This document shows, piece by piece, positions 1 to 8,970 of a stretch of 34,843 nucleotides of DNA. The stretch is taken from contig WTJV01000032.1 of NCBI GenBank assembly GCA_011524725.1, positions 1-34,843 of the forward strand, read 5' to 3'. A program made the translations under genes and the position numbers. This stretch comes from Amoebophilaceae bacterium (GTDB lineage: Bacteria; Bacteroidota; Bacteroidia; Cytophagales; Amoebophilaceae). The notes beneath the pieces are model-generated. The model did not search any database. It saw nothing but the letters and a program-made list of their open reading frames with translations, and had not been told where the DNA came from. The first letter of the stretch is position 1, and each line of letters opens with the position of its first letter.

Positions 1-278
1 AGCTTCATCTCTAGGATTTCCTGAGAATTATCTTCCATGCCCAGATGATGAGCCTAGCTGCAGCTACCTAGCAGGCTTGTTATCAAAGCGAACATTGTGC
101 TACGATATACCCACTTGTTGGATTGTATATTATTTGTGTACATATGTAGATAGTGTTTGTGTGATAGCGTTGCTATTGATTTCAATATATACTTTAATCA
201 ACACAATATTATTAATTATGCATTATAAAACAAGTATTATGCACAAAAAAATTATGTATTTATCTACTTATTGATAAT
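1..278. other. AT-rich non-coding stretch at left edge
   Basis: No convincing gene is seen. The sequence is clearly AT-richer than the genes beside it and lies just downstream of the minus-strand pseudogene ending at 279. A short minus-strand reading frame opens with ATG at 38 and runs off the left edge (12 codons visible). It could be the start of a neighbouring gene, but 12 codons are too few to judge. A 65-codon plus-strand frame at 77-274 has a composition typical of translated AT-rich spacer and is not called. Confidence 0.4.
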
Positions 279-1052
279 TTATTCTAAAATACGATCTCTA
301 CTATCATTAGCCATTGCACGAATACGCTGTTTTTCACTCTCGCTGATACTCATCTGTTGTATTATGGGTTCTAGTTGTTCTAGCAATTGTTGGACTGTTT
401 GTTCCGTTTCTTCACGCGCTTTTCTTCTCCCTTCACGCCCTGCTGCTACCAGTTTTTGATCGATGTTTCTTTGTTCTTCCACTCTTTCCTCTCTACGCTG
501 TGTAAGTAAGGCCTCCAGTTGTTCTGGCGTGATATTGAGGTCTATATTGGAGAAACGACTCAAAAGGTCTCGTAATAGGATTAGCTTTTGCTCTGCTTCC
601 TCGAAGTTGTATTTCAGCGTTTCTTCTGTGTATGCTCTAACATGTTGTAGTACAAAGTGTTTGAGCGGCAGCCCAGCTAGTTCTTTGACCATTCTTTTGA
701 CTTCATCACTCTCGATGATATTGAGTTGCTCTAATGACTGCCAATGCTTTCCCGCTGTTTCATAGTCGTCCCGTTCCAAAGCTTGTGCGAGTTGAGTGGC
801 CTGGTCCCTCATGATGAGTTTGAGCTTGGTTTGGTCATTGCCAGTGAGTACGGTTTGGAATAATGTAATGGCTTCGTGTTACGGAATAGTTTCGAGCTGC
901 GCTATCTCGGTTCTACACCATTCTAAAGACCAGAAGTCGGGATTGTTGGTTGCTCGATTCAGCGGATCTAAAAAGAAGATACGATTGGCGAGGATTTGTG
1001 CAGTAGGACTATGCTTCCGAGGTAGCAAGGAATGTATCATTTCTTGTATCAT
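279..1052 (-). pseudogene. Helical protein of unknown function, interrupted by in-frame TAA
   Basis: Read from the ATG at 1052, the frame gives 57 codons, a TAA at 881-879, then 199 more codons in the same frame to a normal stop at 279-281. The part after the TAA has its own ATG at 812 (177 codons), so a shortened product is possible. Nothing in the protein is recognised. It is charged and predicted to be mostly helical. Residues near LTQRREERVEEQRNIDQK and the C-terminus are rich in Glu, Gln and Arg, consistent with a coiled coil. The TAA would be CAA (Gln) with one C-to-T change, which suggests a recent nonsense mutation. The start at 1052 lies 24 bp from the divergent lipB start, so the two genes share a very short promoter region. 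No signal peptide or membrane segment is seen. Confidence 0.6.
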
Positions 1053-1076
1053 TGTTTACTCCCTATTTTTGTCACT

Positions 1077-1796
1077 ATGAGTTGCCCCAACAAGCAAGTA
1101 ACCATCAGGCAGTTGGGATGCCTAGCTTACTCGGAAGCGTGGTCCATACAGACGTCTCTTTTCAATGAGATTGTTTCTATTAAGTTAGCCAACCGGAAGC
1201 TCGATGTGTGGCTTCAGAATCTTACCCCTAATTACCTACTCTTCTGTGAGCACTTTCCTGTGTATACACTAGGAAGAAGTGGTAGTAAGGCACACTTGCT
1301 AGCCAGCGAGGCAACACTGCAAGCCCAAGGGGTTGCATTTTATCCTACAAATCGTGGTGGAGACATTACTTACCATGGTCCTGGCCAGCTGGTGGTCTAT
1401 CCTGTGTTGGACTTGGAGAACTTCTTCATGGATATACATCGTTATTTACGACTCTTAGAAGAAGCTGTCATTGCTACCCTTAAGGATTTTAATATCTTGG
1501 GAGGACGAGTACAGGGCTTGACTGGGGTATGGCTAGACCATCAAGATGCGCAACAAGCGCGTAAGATTTGTGCTTTGGGGATCAGAACAAGTCGCTGGGT
1601 GACAATGCATGGTTTGGCACTGAATGTCAATACGGACTTGCAGTATTTTGACCATATTGTCCCGTGTGGTATTCAAGATAAAAAGACGACTTCTATGGCT
1701 GTAGCATTAGGTGTTACACAAGATTTTCAGGTAGTAGCTCAAAGCTTGGGTAAGCACATCATGCGTTTATTTGGAATGCAACTAGCGGATTACTAG
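1077..1796 (+). CDS. lipB: Octanoyltransferase LipB
   Basis: Transfers the octanoyl group from octanoyl-ACP to lipoyl domains of 2-oxoacid dehydrogenases and the glycine cleavage H protein, the first step of lipoate synthesis in the cytoplasm. The signature NRGGDITYHGPGQLVVYP is present in the middle of the protein. The segment KICALGIR carries the expected catalytic lysine, and HIVPCGIQDK carries the catalytic cysteine in the usual PCGI context. The open frame begins at 1032, but the ATG at 1077 is chosen. It gives 239 residues, normal for the family, and avoids overlap with the divergent gene starting at 1052. The pyruvate dehydrogenase beta subunit in this window (pdhB) belongs to a complex that needs this cofactor. 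lipA is not in the window. The frame is intact with no missing catalytic residue. Confidence 0.96.
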   Translation: MSCPNKQVTIRQLGCLAYSEAWSIQTSLFNEIVSIKLANRKLDVWLQNLTPNYLLFCEHFPVYTLGRSGSKAHLLASEATLQAQGVAFYPTNRGGDITYHGPGQLVVYPVLDLENFFMDIHRYLRLLEEAVIATLKDFNILGGRVQGLTGVWLDHQDAQQARKICALGIRTSRWVTMHGLALNVNTDLQYFDHIVPCGIQDKKTTSMAVALGVTQDFQVVAQSLGKHIMRLFGMQLADY

Positions 1797-1798
1797 TA

Positions 1799-1818
1799 CC
1801 AGCACATTGCGATGCTGG
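1799..1818. terminator. Short hairpin between convergent lipB and radA
   Basis: CCAGCA and TGCTGG form a perfect 6-bp stem around an 8-nt loop, placed directly after the lipB stop and before the convergent radA end. No run of T follows on either strand, so this is at best a weak intrinsic terminator. Confidence 0.25.
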
Positions 1819-1843
1819 GTGCTAATCTGTAGCTTGGGCTTGC

Positions 1844-3229
1844 TTAACGAAACAAGATGTTAAGCAGTTCGTCCACCTTGGTCACGGGCCTAACATCAAT
1901 ACCTTTTTGAGCGTCTTTTCCGGATAACTTCTGCTGGTTGTGTTGGGAAATAAAAATGACTTCGAAGCCTAATTTTTCGGCTTCAGAAATACGTTGTTCA
2001 ATTCGGCTAACCCCTCTAATCTCTCCACCTAGGCCGACCTCTGCGGCAAAGCAGTAGCGTCGAGACACAACGCGATCCTGCAAGGAAGAAGCTAACGCAA
2101 CGCATACCGCTAGATCTAAGGCAGGATCTTCTACACTGAGACCACCTGCTATGTTCAGAAACACATCTTGCGTGCCCAATCGCAAGCCTACTCTTTTCTC
2201 CAAAACGGCCAGCAGCATGTTCAAGCGTTTGGTGTCAAAGCCTGTAGTACTGCGTTGAGCGGTACCGTAGGTAGCAGGACTCACTAGTGCTTGTAGCTCA
2301 ATGAGTAGCGACCTATTTCCCTCTAAAGAGGCACCGATGGCCATACCGCTTAGGTCTTGCTCCCGTTGTGAAATAAGTAACTCAGAGGGGTTAGCAACTT
2401 CACGTAGACCACCATGATGCATCTCATAAATACCCAGCTCGGCAGTAGCACCAAATCTATTTTTGATCGCCCTCACGATTCGGTACATCAGATGTCGATC
2501 CCCTTCAAATTGCAAGACCGTATCGACCATATGCTCTAGGACCTTAGGCCCTGCCAGACTCCCCTCTTTGGTTATATGTCCAATGAGAAAGACGGGGGTA
2601 CTGGTGTCTTTGGCATAGCGGAGAAGTGAAGCAGTGCAGTCCCTAACTTGCGCTATGCTACCTGCTGTTGATCCGATATGCTGGGTGCGAATGGTTTGAA
2701 TGGAATCAATGATGACTAGGGAAGGCTTGAGCTGGCCAATCTGCTTAAAAATGTTTTGTAAAGACGTTTCGTTGAGTACATAGCAATTCTCTGATGGGCA
2801 TGACATCCGCATGGCACGCATTTTTATTTGTGCTTCGCTCTCTTCTCCCGAAACATACAGTATCCTTTCTAGTGGAAGTGTTAAGGCAATTTGTAGCAGT
2901 AGTGTGGACTTACCAATACCAGGCTCTCCTCCTATCAATACCAAAGAACCAGGCACAATGCCTCCTCCTAGTACGCGATTAAACTCTTTGTCTGGACAAG
3001 GGATGCGATGATCAGCTTGGTAGGCGATATCTTGTACCAACTTAGGCTTATTAGGAGTGGTCATGGGGGCTAAATTCTCCATACTCCAAGGCATAGCAGT
3101 AAGTTGTTGTGGGGACGCTACTTCTTCGATAATGGTATTCCATTTCCCACAAGCCGTACATTTACCCTGCCACTTGGCGTATTGTGCACTACAGTACTGG
3201 CAGTAGAAGGTAGTTACTATTTTTTTCAC
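1844..3229 (-). CDS. radA: DNA repair protein RadA
   Basis: RadA is a RecA-like ATPase that promotes branch migration during recombinational repair. The N-terminus has a four-cysteine zinc finger (Cys10, Cys13, Cys24, Cys27). A Walker A motif, GGEPGIGKST, lies at about residues 100-109. The RadA-specific KNRFG motif follows (AIKNRFGATAE), and the C-terminal third resembles the Lon-protease-like domain. The length of 461 is normal. The start codon is GTG at 3229, within a 4-bp GTGA overlap with the recX stop, which supports this start and suggests translational coupling. It is the last gene of the lnt-recX-radA run. Confidence 0.96.
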   Translation of the reverse strand: MKKIVTTFYCQYCSAQYAKWQGKCTACGKWNTIIEEVASPQQLTAMPWSMENLAPMTTPNKPKLVQDIAYQADHRIPCPDKEFNRVLGGGIVPGSLVLIGGEPGIGKSTLLLQIALTLPLERILYVSGEESEAQIKMRAMRMSCPSENCYVLNETSLQNIFKQIGQLKPSLVIIDSIQTIRTQHIGSTAGSIAQVRDCTASLLRYAKDTSTPVFLIGHITKEGSLAGPKVLEHMVDTVLQFEGDRHLMYRIVRAIKNRFGATAELGIYEMHHGGLREVANPSELLISQREQDLSGMAIGASLEGNRSLLIELQALVSPATYGTAQRSTTGFDTKRLNMLLAVLEKRVGLRLGTQDVFLNIAGGLSVEDPALDLAVCVALASSLQDRVVSRRYCFAAEVGLGGEIRGVSRIEQRISEAEKLGFEVIFISQHNQQKLSGKDAQKGIDVRPVTKVDELLNILFR

Positions 3230-3702
3230 TTGCGTTGTTGCGTTATCATTTCTTGCACTGTCCGAATTACTAAATCAGACTCATAGCCTTTTTGGAGCAA
3301 ATAATTGATCAACTTCTGTCTGGCTTGCATAGAAGTTATATCAGCTAGAGACTGCTTTTTTTGTTTAGCCACATGATGTAGGCTTTGGATATAGTCAGTA
3401 TCTTCAATGACAGCGAGCCCTTTCTGAATCAGTGCTTGACTGATACCTCTCTCCATGAGGACCGCCCATAGCTTCCTCTTGCCCCATTTCTTAGCCAATA
3501 ATTTCCCTCGGACAAATGCTGTTACATAGCGTTCCTCGTCAAGGAAACGATCTTGCTTCAGTGTCCGAATAATATGCGTTATTTCGTCCTGCTTTACTCC
3601 CCATGCACGCAGCTTCTCTTGTACTTCTTTTTCTGTTCGTTCTTGATAGGCACAATAGCGTACAGCCTTCTGATAATGGGTATCCTCGTGATTTGAGGTC
3701 AT
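3226..3702 (-). CDS. recX: Regulatory protein RecX
   Basis: RecX proteins bind RecA filaments and limit their activity. The 158-residue product has the family pattern of repeated three-helix units, visible in AVRYCAYQERTEKEVQEKL near the N-terminus, in RFLDEERYVTAFVRGKL, and in KLINYLLQKGYESDLV near the C-terminus. The ATG at 3702 follows the lnt stop by 3 bp, and the stop overlaps the radA start by 4 bp, so the three genes are almost certainly cotranscribed. recA itself is not in the window. Pairing recX with radA puts two recombination modulators in one transcript. Confidence 0.9.
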   Translation of the reverse strand: MTSNHEDTHYQKAVRYCAYQERTEKEVQEKLRAWGVKQDEITHIIRTLKQDRFLDEERYVTAFVRGKLLAKKWGKRKLWAVLMERGISQALIQKGLAVIEDTDYIQSLHHVAKQKKQSLADITSMQARQKLINYLLQKGYESDLVIRTVQEMITQQRK

Positions 3703-3705
3703 GTT

Positions 3706-5364
3706 TCATTCTACTGTTGTAAGATGCGTGCGTTTCTTCCGTTTTCTTCGAGTCGAAGTTTTACACAATATTCCCCCTAGAGATACCACCAGTGAAATTC
3801 CTAGTGCTGTATTCGCTATAAATTGGTCGTGCCGGACGTAAAAAGTAAGCACTGAGTTAGCTTGCAGCGTGTGCCTAATAGCAGCCTGATCTTCGTACTG
3901 GGTCGCTTGCAAGATGTCGCCCCGCTGATTGATAAAAGCCGATATCCCTTTGAGGGCAGATCTAGCGATACTCCGCCTACTCTCCACGGCCCTTAGTCGG
4001 GTATAATGAAAATGCTGTTGATAGCCTGGCGAATTTCCCCACCAACCATCAATAGTCATCGAGAAGATTAAAGAAGCTCCCATACGCACAAAATCAGTCA
4101 AGTAGTCACCATAGATAGATTCATAGCATATTACGGGAGCAATGCCGATACCTTTTTGATTAAAAAATAGGTTAGGGCGGTCCTGCATCCCGAGGGAGCT
4201 CAACCTACCATTGAATCCAGGGGTCAAGATTTTTGGAATTGCTAAGCTGTATATATAAGGAACAATTTCTGCTCCTGGCACTAATTTAGATTTGTGGTAG
4301 GTAGCCCGTGTGCCCTGGTTTCCTACAAAGAGTGCTGTATTAAAAATATCGTAATAGCCGTATCGTTGGCTGAAGCGCGCAGTTTTTGTAGCCTTTTTAT
4401 CAGAATAACCCACTAGAGAATTGATCCCTGTTAAAACCGATAGTTGGGGATATTGTTGTCTAAAACTAACCAGCTGCTCAATAAGCGGGTACTCGTCTAG
4501 CTTCTGTTCATCGAACAAGCTATCAATGGCTATTTCTGGCCAAACCAAAAATTGGGTATTGGGTGTGAGCTGCATTTCAGAAAGCTGCGTAAAGCATGAC
4601 ACGCGCTCTTGTATAGGTAGTATTTCTCCTGTATCAACAAATGCACCTGTGTAGGGATCCATATTGGGTTGCATAACGACCACCTCTGTCTGCTCTCCTT
4701 GCCCTTGGTAATTGGCATATATACAATAACTCCCTAGCATAGGGAGTAGAACCCAGCAGCCACATAGGCTTCCTAGCCACCATAGGCTCGCTTTTTTCGA
4801 AAGAAGATGATAGAACAGAAAATTAGCAACAAAGACCCATATAGTTCCCCCTAAAGCACCCGTATATTCGTACCATTGTACCCACTCAGGCCAGCACGCA
4901 AACCCATTCCCAAGATTAAGCCATGGGAAAGAAAACTCCCATTGAAGGTGGATGTGCTCCATACTGATCCAATAAGCAAGCAAGGCAACATAACCCACAT
5001 ACTGCCCGTGATGTTTGACCATCCACTGGAATAACGGTAGTGGCAAGCTCATACAGAAGGTATTTACCAAAAGCATAAACACGGCACCTGCCACCGTAGC
5101 ATGCGCTACCCACCAAGTGGTAGTTAAGTTCCACAGGAAAAGTGTTAAATAGGCATACTTATAAAAGGTCCAATAGGGATGCTTATATTGGTATTGCTCA
5201 ACCTGTCTTTCTATGAGCAATAAGGGTACAAGAGCCACAAACAAGAGCGGCGTCACGTGGTTCGGAGGCCAAGCTAGCCAGAAACAAGCACTGCTCAGCA
5301 GTGATAGACAGACTAGATAATATCGATGTTGCTGATTTGTCAAAATGATAAGGATAGAATCCAT
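3706..5364 (-). CDS. lnt: Apolipoprotein N-acyltransferase Lnt
   Basis: An inner-membrane enzyme that adds the third acyl chain to the N-terminal cysteine of lipoproteins, the last step before Lol sorting. The N-terminal 220 residues are a series of hydrophobic helices, followed by a nitrilase-like periplasmic domain and one C-terminal membrane segment (around TALGISLVVSLGGIL). The Glu-Lys-Cys triad is visible: Glu277 in LVWPEIAIDS, Lys358 in TYHKSKLVPGAE, and Cys413 in PVICYESIYG. The length of 552 is within the family range. ATG at 5364 is the only reasonable start. First gene of the lnt-recX-radA run, with 91 bp separating it from recQ. Its presence fits the lipoprotein-type signal sequences seen in two broken genes in this window. 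Confidence 0.95.
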   Translation of the reverse strand: MDSILIILTNQQHRYYLVCLSLLSSACFWLAWPPNHVTPLLFVALVPLLLIERQVEQYQYKHPYWTFYKYAYLTLFLWNLTTTWWVAHATVAGAVFMLLVNTFCMSLPLPLFQWMVKHHGQYVGYVALLAYWISMEHIHLQWEFSFPWLNLGNGFACWPEWVQWYEYTGALGGTIWVFVANFLFYHLLSKKASLWWLGSLCGCWVLLPMLGSYCIYANYQGQGEQTEVVVMQPNMDPYTGAFVDTGEILPIQERVSCFTQLSEMQLTPNTQFLVWPEIAIDSLFDEQKLDEYPLIEQLVSFRQQYPQLSVLTGINSLVGYSDKKATKTARFSQRYGYYDIFNTALFVGNQGTRATYHKSKLVPGAEIVPYIYSLAIPKILTPGFNGRLSSLGMQDRPNLFFNQKGIGIAPVICYESIYGDYLTDFVRMGASLIFSMTIDGWWGNSPGYQQHFHYTRLRAVESRRSIARSALKGISAFINQRGDILQATQYEDQAAIRHTLQANSVLTFYVRHDQFIANTALGISLVVSLGGILCKTSTRRKRKKRTHLTTVE

Positions 5365-5455
5365 ATAGCCACACTCCCTGTTATCTTGGCAGTGTCTCTA
5401 GCATCGTGATCAGAGCCAATGAAACTATGGGTTTGTTGTATGTCGGTTACTTTGA

Positions 5456-7627
5456 TTAGTTGGCAACTTCAGATAAAAACTTGATCCGCATCAGTCGCAG
5501 CTCCTCTTCCTCAAACTCTCCTTCCAAAGCTGTAATGGCTCGCTTGATATTACCTGTCTTATCTTGCCTAAAGTAATCATACAATACCTCCTGTTGCTCT
5601 GCAGATAGCACGGTATCGATGTAATAGCCAATATTCAGTTTAGTTCCAGCGTAGCATAGCTGCTCCATTTCTTTGAGCAGCACGTCCATACTCAAGGACT
5701 TGGCGTCTGCAATCTCCTGTAAATCAGCCTTTCTGTCGATTTGCTGGATGATGTACACCTTATTTTTAGAACTGTTGGCCGCAGACCTTACGACCACATC
5801 AGATACCGGAACAATGTCATGAGCTTCTACATACTCTTGGATAAGCTGGATAAAAGGAAGACCAAATTTTTTTGCTTTTCCCATGCTTACTCCGCTGATA
5901 TGGGTCAACGATTCTAGATTAGTAGGGCACAGTAGGGACATTTCTTCTAGCGAAATGTCTTGGAAGACAGCATACTCAGGAATACTTTTTTGTTGGGCTA
6001 TTTTTGCTCTCAATTGCCTTAGGAGGTTCAGCAATATTGCATCATAGGCTTTTTTAATAGTAGTAGGCTCCTGGTCCTTCTCAGAAGCGGTATAGGTATT
6101 GTCTCTGTGCAGTACGATGGCATGATCTTTCTCCAAAAATGCTTTTCCTTGTGCTGTAATCTTTAAAATATTTAGGGCATCTACACGCTTACTCAATAGC
6201 GCTAGTAGTAGTGCTTGATTAATTACTGACTGCCAGAAAGCTTCGTCTTTTTCGCTTCCTTTTCCAAAGGTGGGCAGTTCCTGATGGCGGTAACTTTTAA
6301 TATTAGCATCTTCTATACCTCGTAAGAGACGTATGATGTGGTCTACATTAAAGCTCTCTTGGGTCTGTTGCACAGCCATGATGACCATTTTGACAAAAGC
6401 AGTCCCGGGGTAAGTCTCCGTGGGGTTGTCACAATTGTCGCAATAGTCACAATTGCCGGGATATACTTCTCCGAAGTAGTGAAGCAGTTGCTTCCTGCGG
6501 CAGATGCCCGATAAAGCATATGTGTTCACTGCCTGTAGTAAGGACTGCGCTTTTTCTCGTTCTTCAGCGGGCTTGCTTCTATTTAGCTTCCCTATCCTGA
6601 TGACATCTTCGGCACTATAAAACATCAAACAAGTACTGGCTAAACCATCTCTCCCTGCTCTTCCCGTCTCTTGATAGTAACCTTCTAAAGATCTAGGAAT
6701 ATCGTAGTGGATAACAAAACGAACATCTGGCTTGTCAATGCCCATGCCAAAAGCAATGGTGGCTACGATTACTTCTGCCTCTTTGTTCAGGAAAGCATCT
6801 TGGTATTGCACTCTGACCTTATGCTCCAGGCCAGCATGATAAGGGGCTGCTCGCATGCCATTCAGGTTGAGCAGTTCCGCCAGCTCTTCTACCTTTTTTC
6901 TGCTTTGGCAGTACACAATACCCGATGCTTTTGGGTAGCCTTTCATGAATTTAATCATTTCTTTTTCTACTTGCACTTTGGGGCTAACCCTGTAGTACAG
7001 GTTGGGCCGATTAAAAGAGGATTTGAATATTGTCGCTCTTTCTATTGCCAAATTTTTGAGAATGTCTTGTTGCACCTTGGGTGTGGCTGTAGCAGTGAGG
7101 CTAATAATAGGAAGTACGCCCAACGCTTGGTCCAATGACGTTCTTATTTTTCGGTATTCTGGCCTAAAGTCGTGTCCCCAGTCTGAGATGCAATGGGCTT
7201 CGTCCACAGCAATAAAGGAGATATGGGCTTGTTTTAAAAAAGCAAGCGTATCTTCTTTGATGAATGCCTCTGGAGACAAATAGAGCAGTTTCGTTTTTCC
7301 AGACAGTACGGCTGTCTTGATTTCATCGATGGCCTTTTTAGACAAGGTGGAGTTGACAAAAGCAGCATTGACACCCACTGAATGAAGTCGATCTACCTGA
7401 TTTTTCATCAGCGCAATCAAAGGAGAAATCACAATAGCCATTCCTGCTTGCATCAAGGCAGGAATTTGATAGCATAGCGATTTACCACCTCCTGTAGGCA
7501 TGATAACAAAAGTGTCTTTTCTTGCTAAAACATTAGTAATAATAGCTTCTTGCTCTTCTCTAAACTGATCATAGCTAAAAACTTGCTTTAGCTTTTCTCT
7601 GATGTCCTTTGTTGTAATTGCTGTCAT
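5456..7627 (-). CDS. recQ: ATP-dependent DNA helicase RecQ
   Basis: A 3'-to-5' superfamily 2 helicase acting in recombination and fork repair. Walker A is at about residues 45-51 (TGGGKSL) and the DEAH box at 142-145 with the following CISDWGHDFR aromatic-rich loop. Motif VI appears in YYQETGRAGRDGL. The RecQ zinc site is present as CRRKQLLHYFGE followed by CDYCDNC. An RQC winged-helix region follows. An HRDC domain is likely around residues 525-600. The remaining C-terminal tail resembles the helix-turn-helix extension common in Bacteroidota RecQ. The 723-residue length is normal for that group. Start ATG at 7627. Confidence 0.96.
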   Translation of the reverse strand: MTAITTKDIREKLKQVFSYDQFREEQEAIITNVLARKDTFVIMPTGGGKSLCYQIPALMQAGMAIVISPLIALMKNQVDRLHSVGVNAAFVNSTLSKKAIDEIKTAVLSGKTKLLYLSPEAFIKEDTLAFLKQAHISFIAVDEAHCISDWGHDFRPEYRKIRTSLDQALGVLPIISLTATATPKVQQDILKNLAIERATIFKSSFNRPNLYYRVSPKVQVEKEMIKFMKGYPKASGIVYCQSRKKVEELAELLNLNGMRAAPYHAGLEHKVRVQYQDAFLNKEAEVIVATIAFGMGIDKPDVRFVIHYDIPRSLEGYYQETGRAGRDGLASTCLMFYSAEDVIRIGKLNRSKPAEEREKAQSLLQAVNTYALSGICRRKQLLHYFGEVYPGNCDYCDNCDNPTETYPGTAFVKMVIMAVQQTQESFNVDHIIRLLRGIEDANIKSYRHQELPTFGKGSEKDEAFWQSVINQALLLALLSKRVDALNILKITAQGKAFLEKDHAIVLHRDNTYTASEKDQEPTTIKKAYDAILLNLLRQLRAKIAQQKSIPEYAVFQDISLEEMSLLCPTNLESLTHISGVSMGKAKKFGLPFIQLIQEYVEAHDIVPVSDVVVRSAANSSKNKVYIIQQIDRKADLQEIADAKSLSMDVLLKEMEQLCYAGTKLNIGYYIDTVLSAEQQEVLYDYFRQDKTGNIKRAITALEGEFEEEELRLMRIKFLSEVAN

Positions 7628-7746
7628 AACCGGATTTCTTCACCTCTTTACAAAAGTTTTATCACACACTTTTGTCATCAAGATACGGAATATTTTGCTT
7701 TTCAGGTTTCTATGGCTGAGAATGAGGGGATAGTTACTAGCGCTAT

Positions 7747-8493
7747 TTAAAACTTTTGTTGCCTTACATGTTCATACAGTACGATAGCAGCAGCCACCGA
7801 GACGTTCAGTGACGCAATAGGTCCCAGTATGGGTATATGTACGCTACTATCTGCCAATTTTAAGTGTTGGGGCGCAATTCCTCGGCCTTCGGCCCCTAGT
7901 ATGATGGCTAAGGGTAAGTTCAAGTTGGTCTGGTAGATCGAGCTGGATGCTTGCTCGTGACAAGCAATGATTTGCAGACCACTCGCTTTCAGTTCTTCGA
8001 TAGCTTTTGCTAGGCTTTCTACCCGGCATACGGGCAGGTGTGCCAAGGCCCCTGCCGAAGCTTTCATAGCTTCTCCACTTACGGAAGCACTCCCTTGGCT
8101 AGGAACGACAATAGCGTCTACACGTACGCAAGTGGCAGTACGCACGATAGCACCAAAATTCCTCACATCTGTGATCCCATCCAATAATAAGATCAATGGC
8201 ACTTTTCCTCGCTCATAGCTTGCTTGTACCACATGGCTCAAAGACGCGAAAGCGATAGGAGCTAGATAGGCTACAACTCCCTGATGGTTTTTTGAGGTCA
8301 GTTTATTCAATTTGACTAATGGCACATAGCTGTAAGAAATTTCTCGTTGTCTTATCAGCGCTAGGAGCGCTTTGTGTGTTGGGCTACTAGCAGTTTTGGC
8401 AATAAAAACCTTATCAATAGTCCTACCTGCTACAACAGCCTCTATAGTAGCCCGAGCGCCCCAGATGCATGCTGGTTCGGTAACTTGTTTCAT
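7747..8493 (-). CDS. rlmB: 23S rRNA 2'-O-methyltransferase RlmB (SPOUT, TrmH family)
   Basis: Expected to methylate the 2'-hydroxyl of a conserved guanosine in 23S rRNA (G2251 in E. coli). The N-terminal about 75 residues match the small RNA-binding substrate domain of the TrmH/RlmB group. The C-terminal SPOUT knot domain has motif 1 in LDGITDVRNFGAIVRTA, motif 2 in ILGAEGRGI, and motif 3 in SLNVSVAAAIVLYE. The length of 248 fits RlmB better than shorter TrmL-type proteins. A second family member without this N-terminal domain is at 33783-34310. The substrate assignment rests on family similarity only. Confidence 0.88.
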   Translation of the reverse strand: MKQVTEPACIWGARATIEAVVAGRTIDKVFIAKTASSPTHKALLALIRQREISYSYVPLVKLNKLTSKNHQGVVAYLAPIAFASLSHVVQASYERGKVPLILLLDGITDVRNFGAIVRTATCVRVDAIVVPSQGSASVSGEAMKASAGALAHLPVCRVESLAKAIEELKASGLQIIACHEQASSSIYQTNLNLPLAIILGAEGRGIAPQHLKLADSSVHIPILGPIASLNVSVAAAIVLYEHVRQQKF

Positions 8494-8583
8494 AGCAATA
8501 ATGATCGTTATTGTGGATGTCTCGCAATAAGAGACTTATAAAAGAAGCTATACAATAGCGTTGGTGTCCTCTATTCAAAATTG

Positions 8584-8955
8584 TTAGACTTCCTCTGGAT
8601 AAGGAATATACACGAAATGGGCGGAGCCCGTGTCTACCACGAGTAAACAACAAAACACATCTGGATCCTTATACGTACTCTGAAAAGAAGTTACTTTGTC
8701 CTGAGCAATTAGTCCCCATTGTATTAATCCATCTAGGTAAGCAGCATAATAGTTCCACTGGTTATCTATTTCTTCCTTTTCTATTAACAAAGTGCCCAAC
8801 GTAAGGGGTACTCTCGAGGTAGGGAAGATGGGATAGTGATAGTGCTCTTGTTTTCTGATATGATAAGAGGCTTCTCTAAGCTTATCTGCAACTTTAGCAA
8901 AGTCACTAGAAACAATACCTAAATAGCGACTACTAGGAGAAAAATCATTATTCAT
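8584..8955 (-). CDS. Conserved hypothetical protein, Bacteroidota type
   Basis: A 123-residue protein whose pattern is familiar from Bacteroidota proteins of unknown function. It opens NDFSPSSRYLGIVSSDFAKV and ends with FVYIPYPEEV. No signal peptide, membrane segment or catalytic motif is visible. The density of aromatic residues and the regular alternation suggest a compact cytoplasmic fold. ATG at 8955 is a clear start. It follows the broken RING-like lipoprotein gene by only 15 bp on the same strand and precedes rlmB by 90 bp. Function is unknown, and coding status is fairly secure because of the conserved-looking sequence. Confidence 0.75.
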   Translation of the reverse strand: MNNDFSPSSRYLGIVSSDFAKVADKLREASYHIRKQEHYHYPIFPTSRVPLTLGTLLIEKEEIDNQWNYYAAYLDGLIQWGLIAQDKVTSFQSTYKDPDVFCCLLVVDTGSAHFVYIPYPEEV

Positions 8956-8970
8956 TTACAGGTTCTGTTA

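Noticed and set aside
77-274. 65-codon plus-strand frame at the left edge
   Set aside because: Composition is that of translated AT-rich spacer (Ile, Leu, Tyr, Thr), with no motif and no neighbour support.
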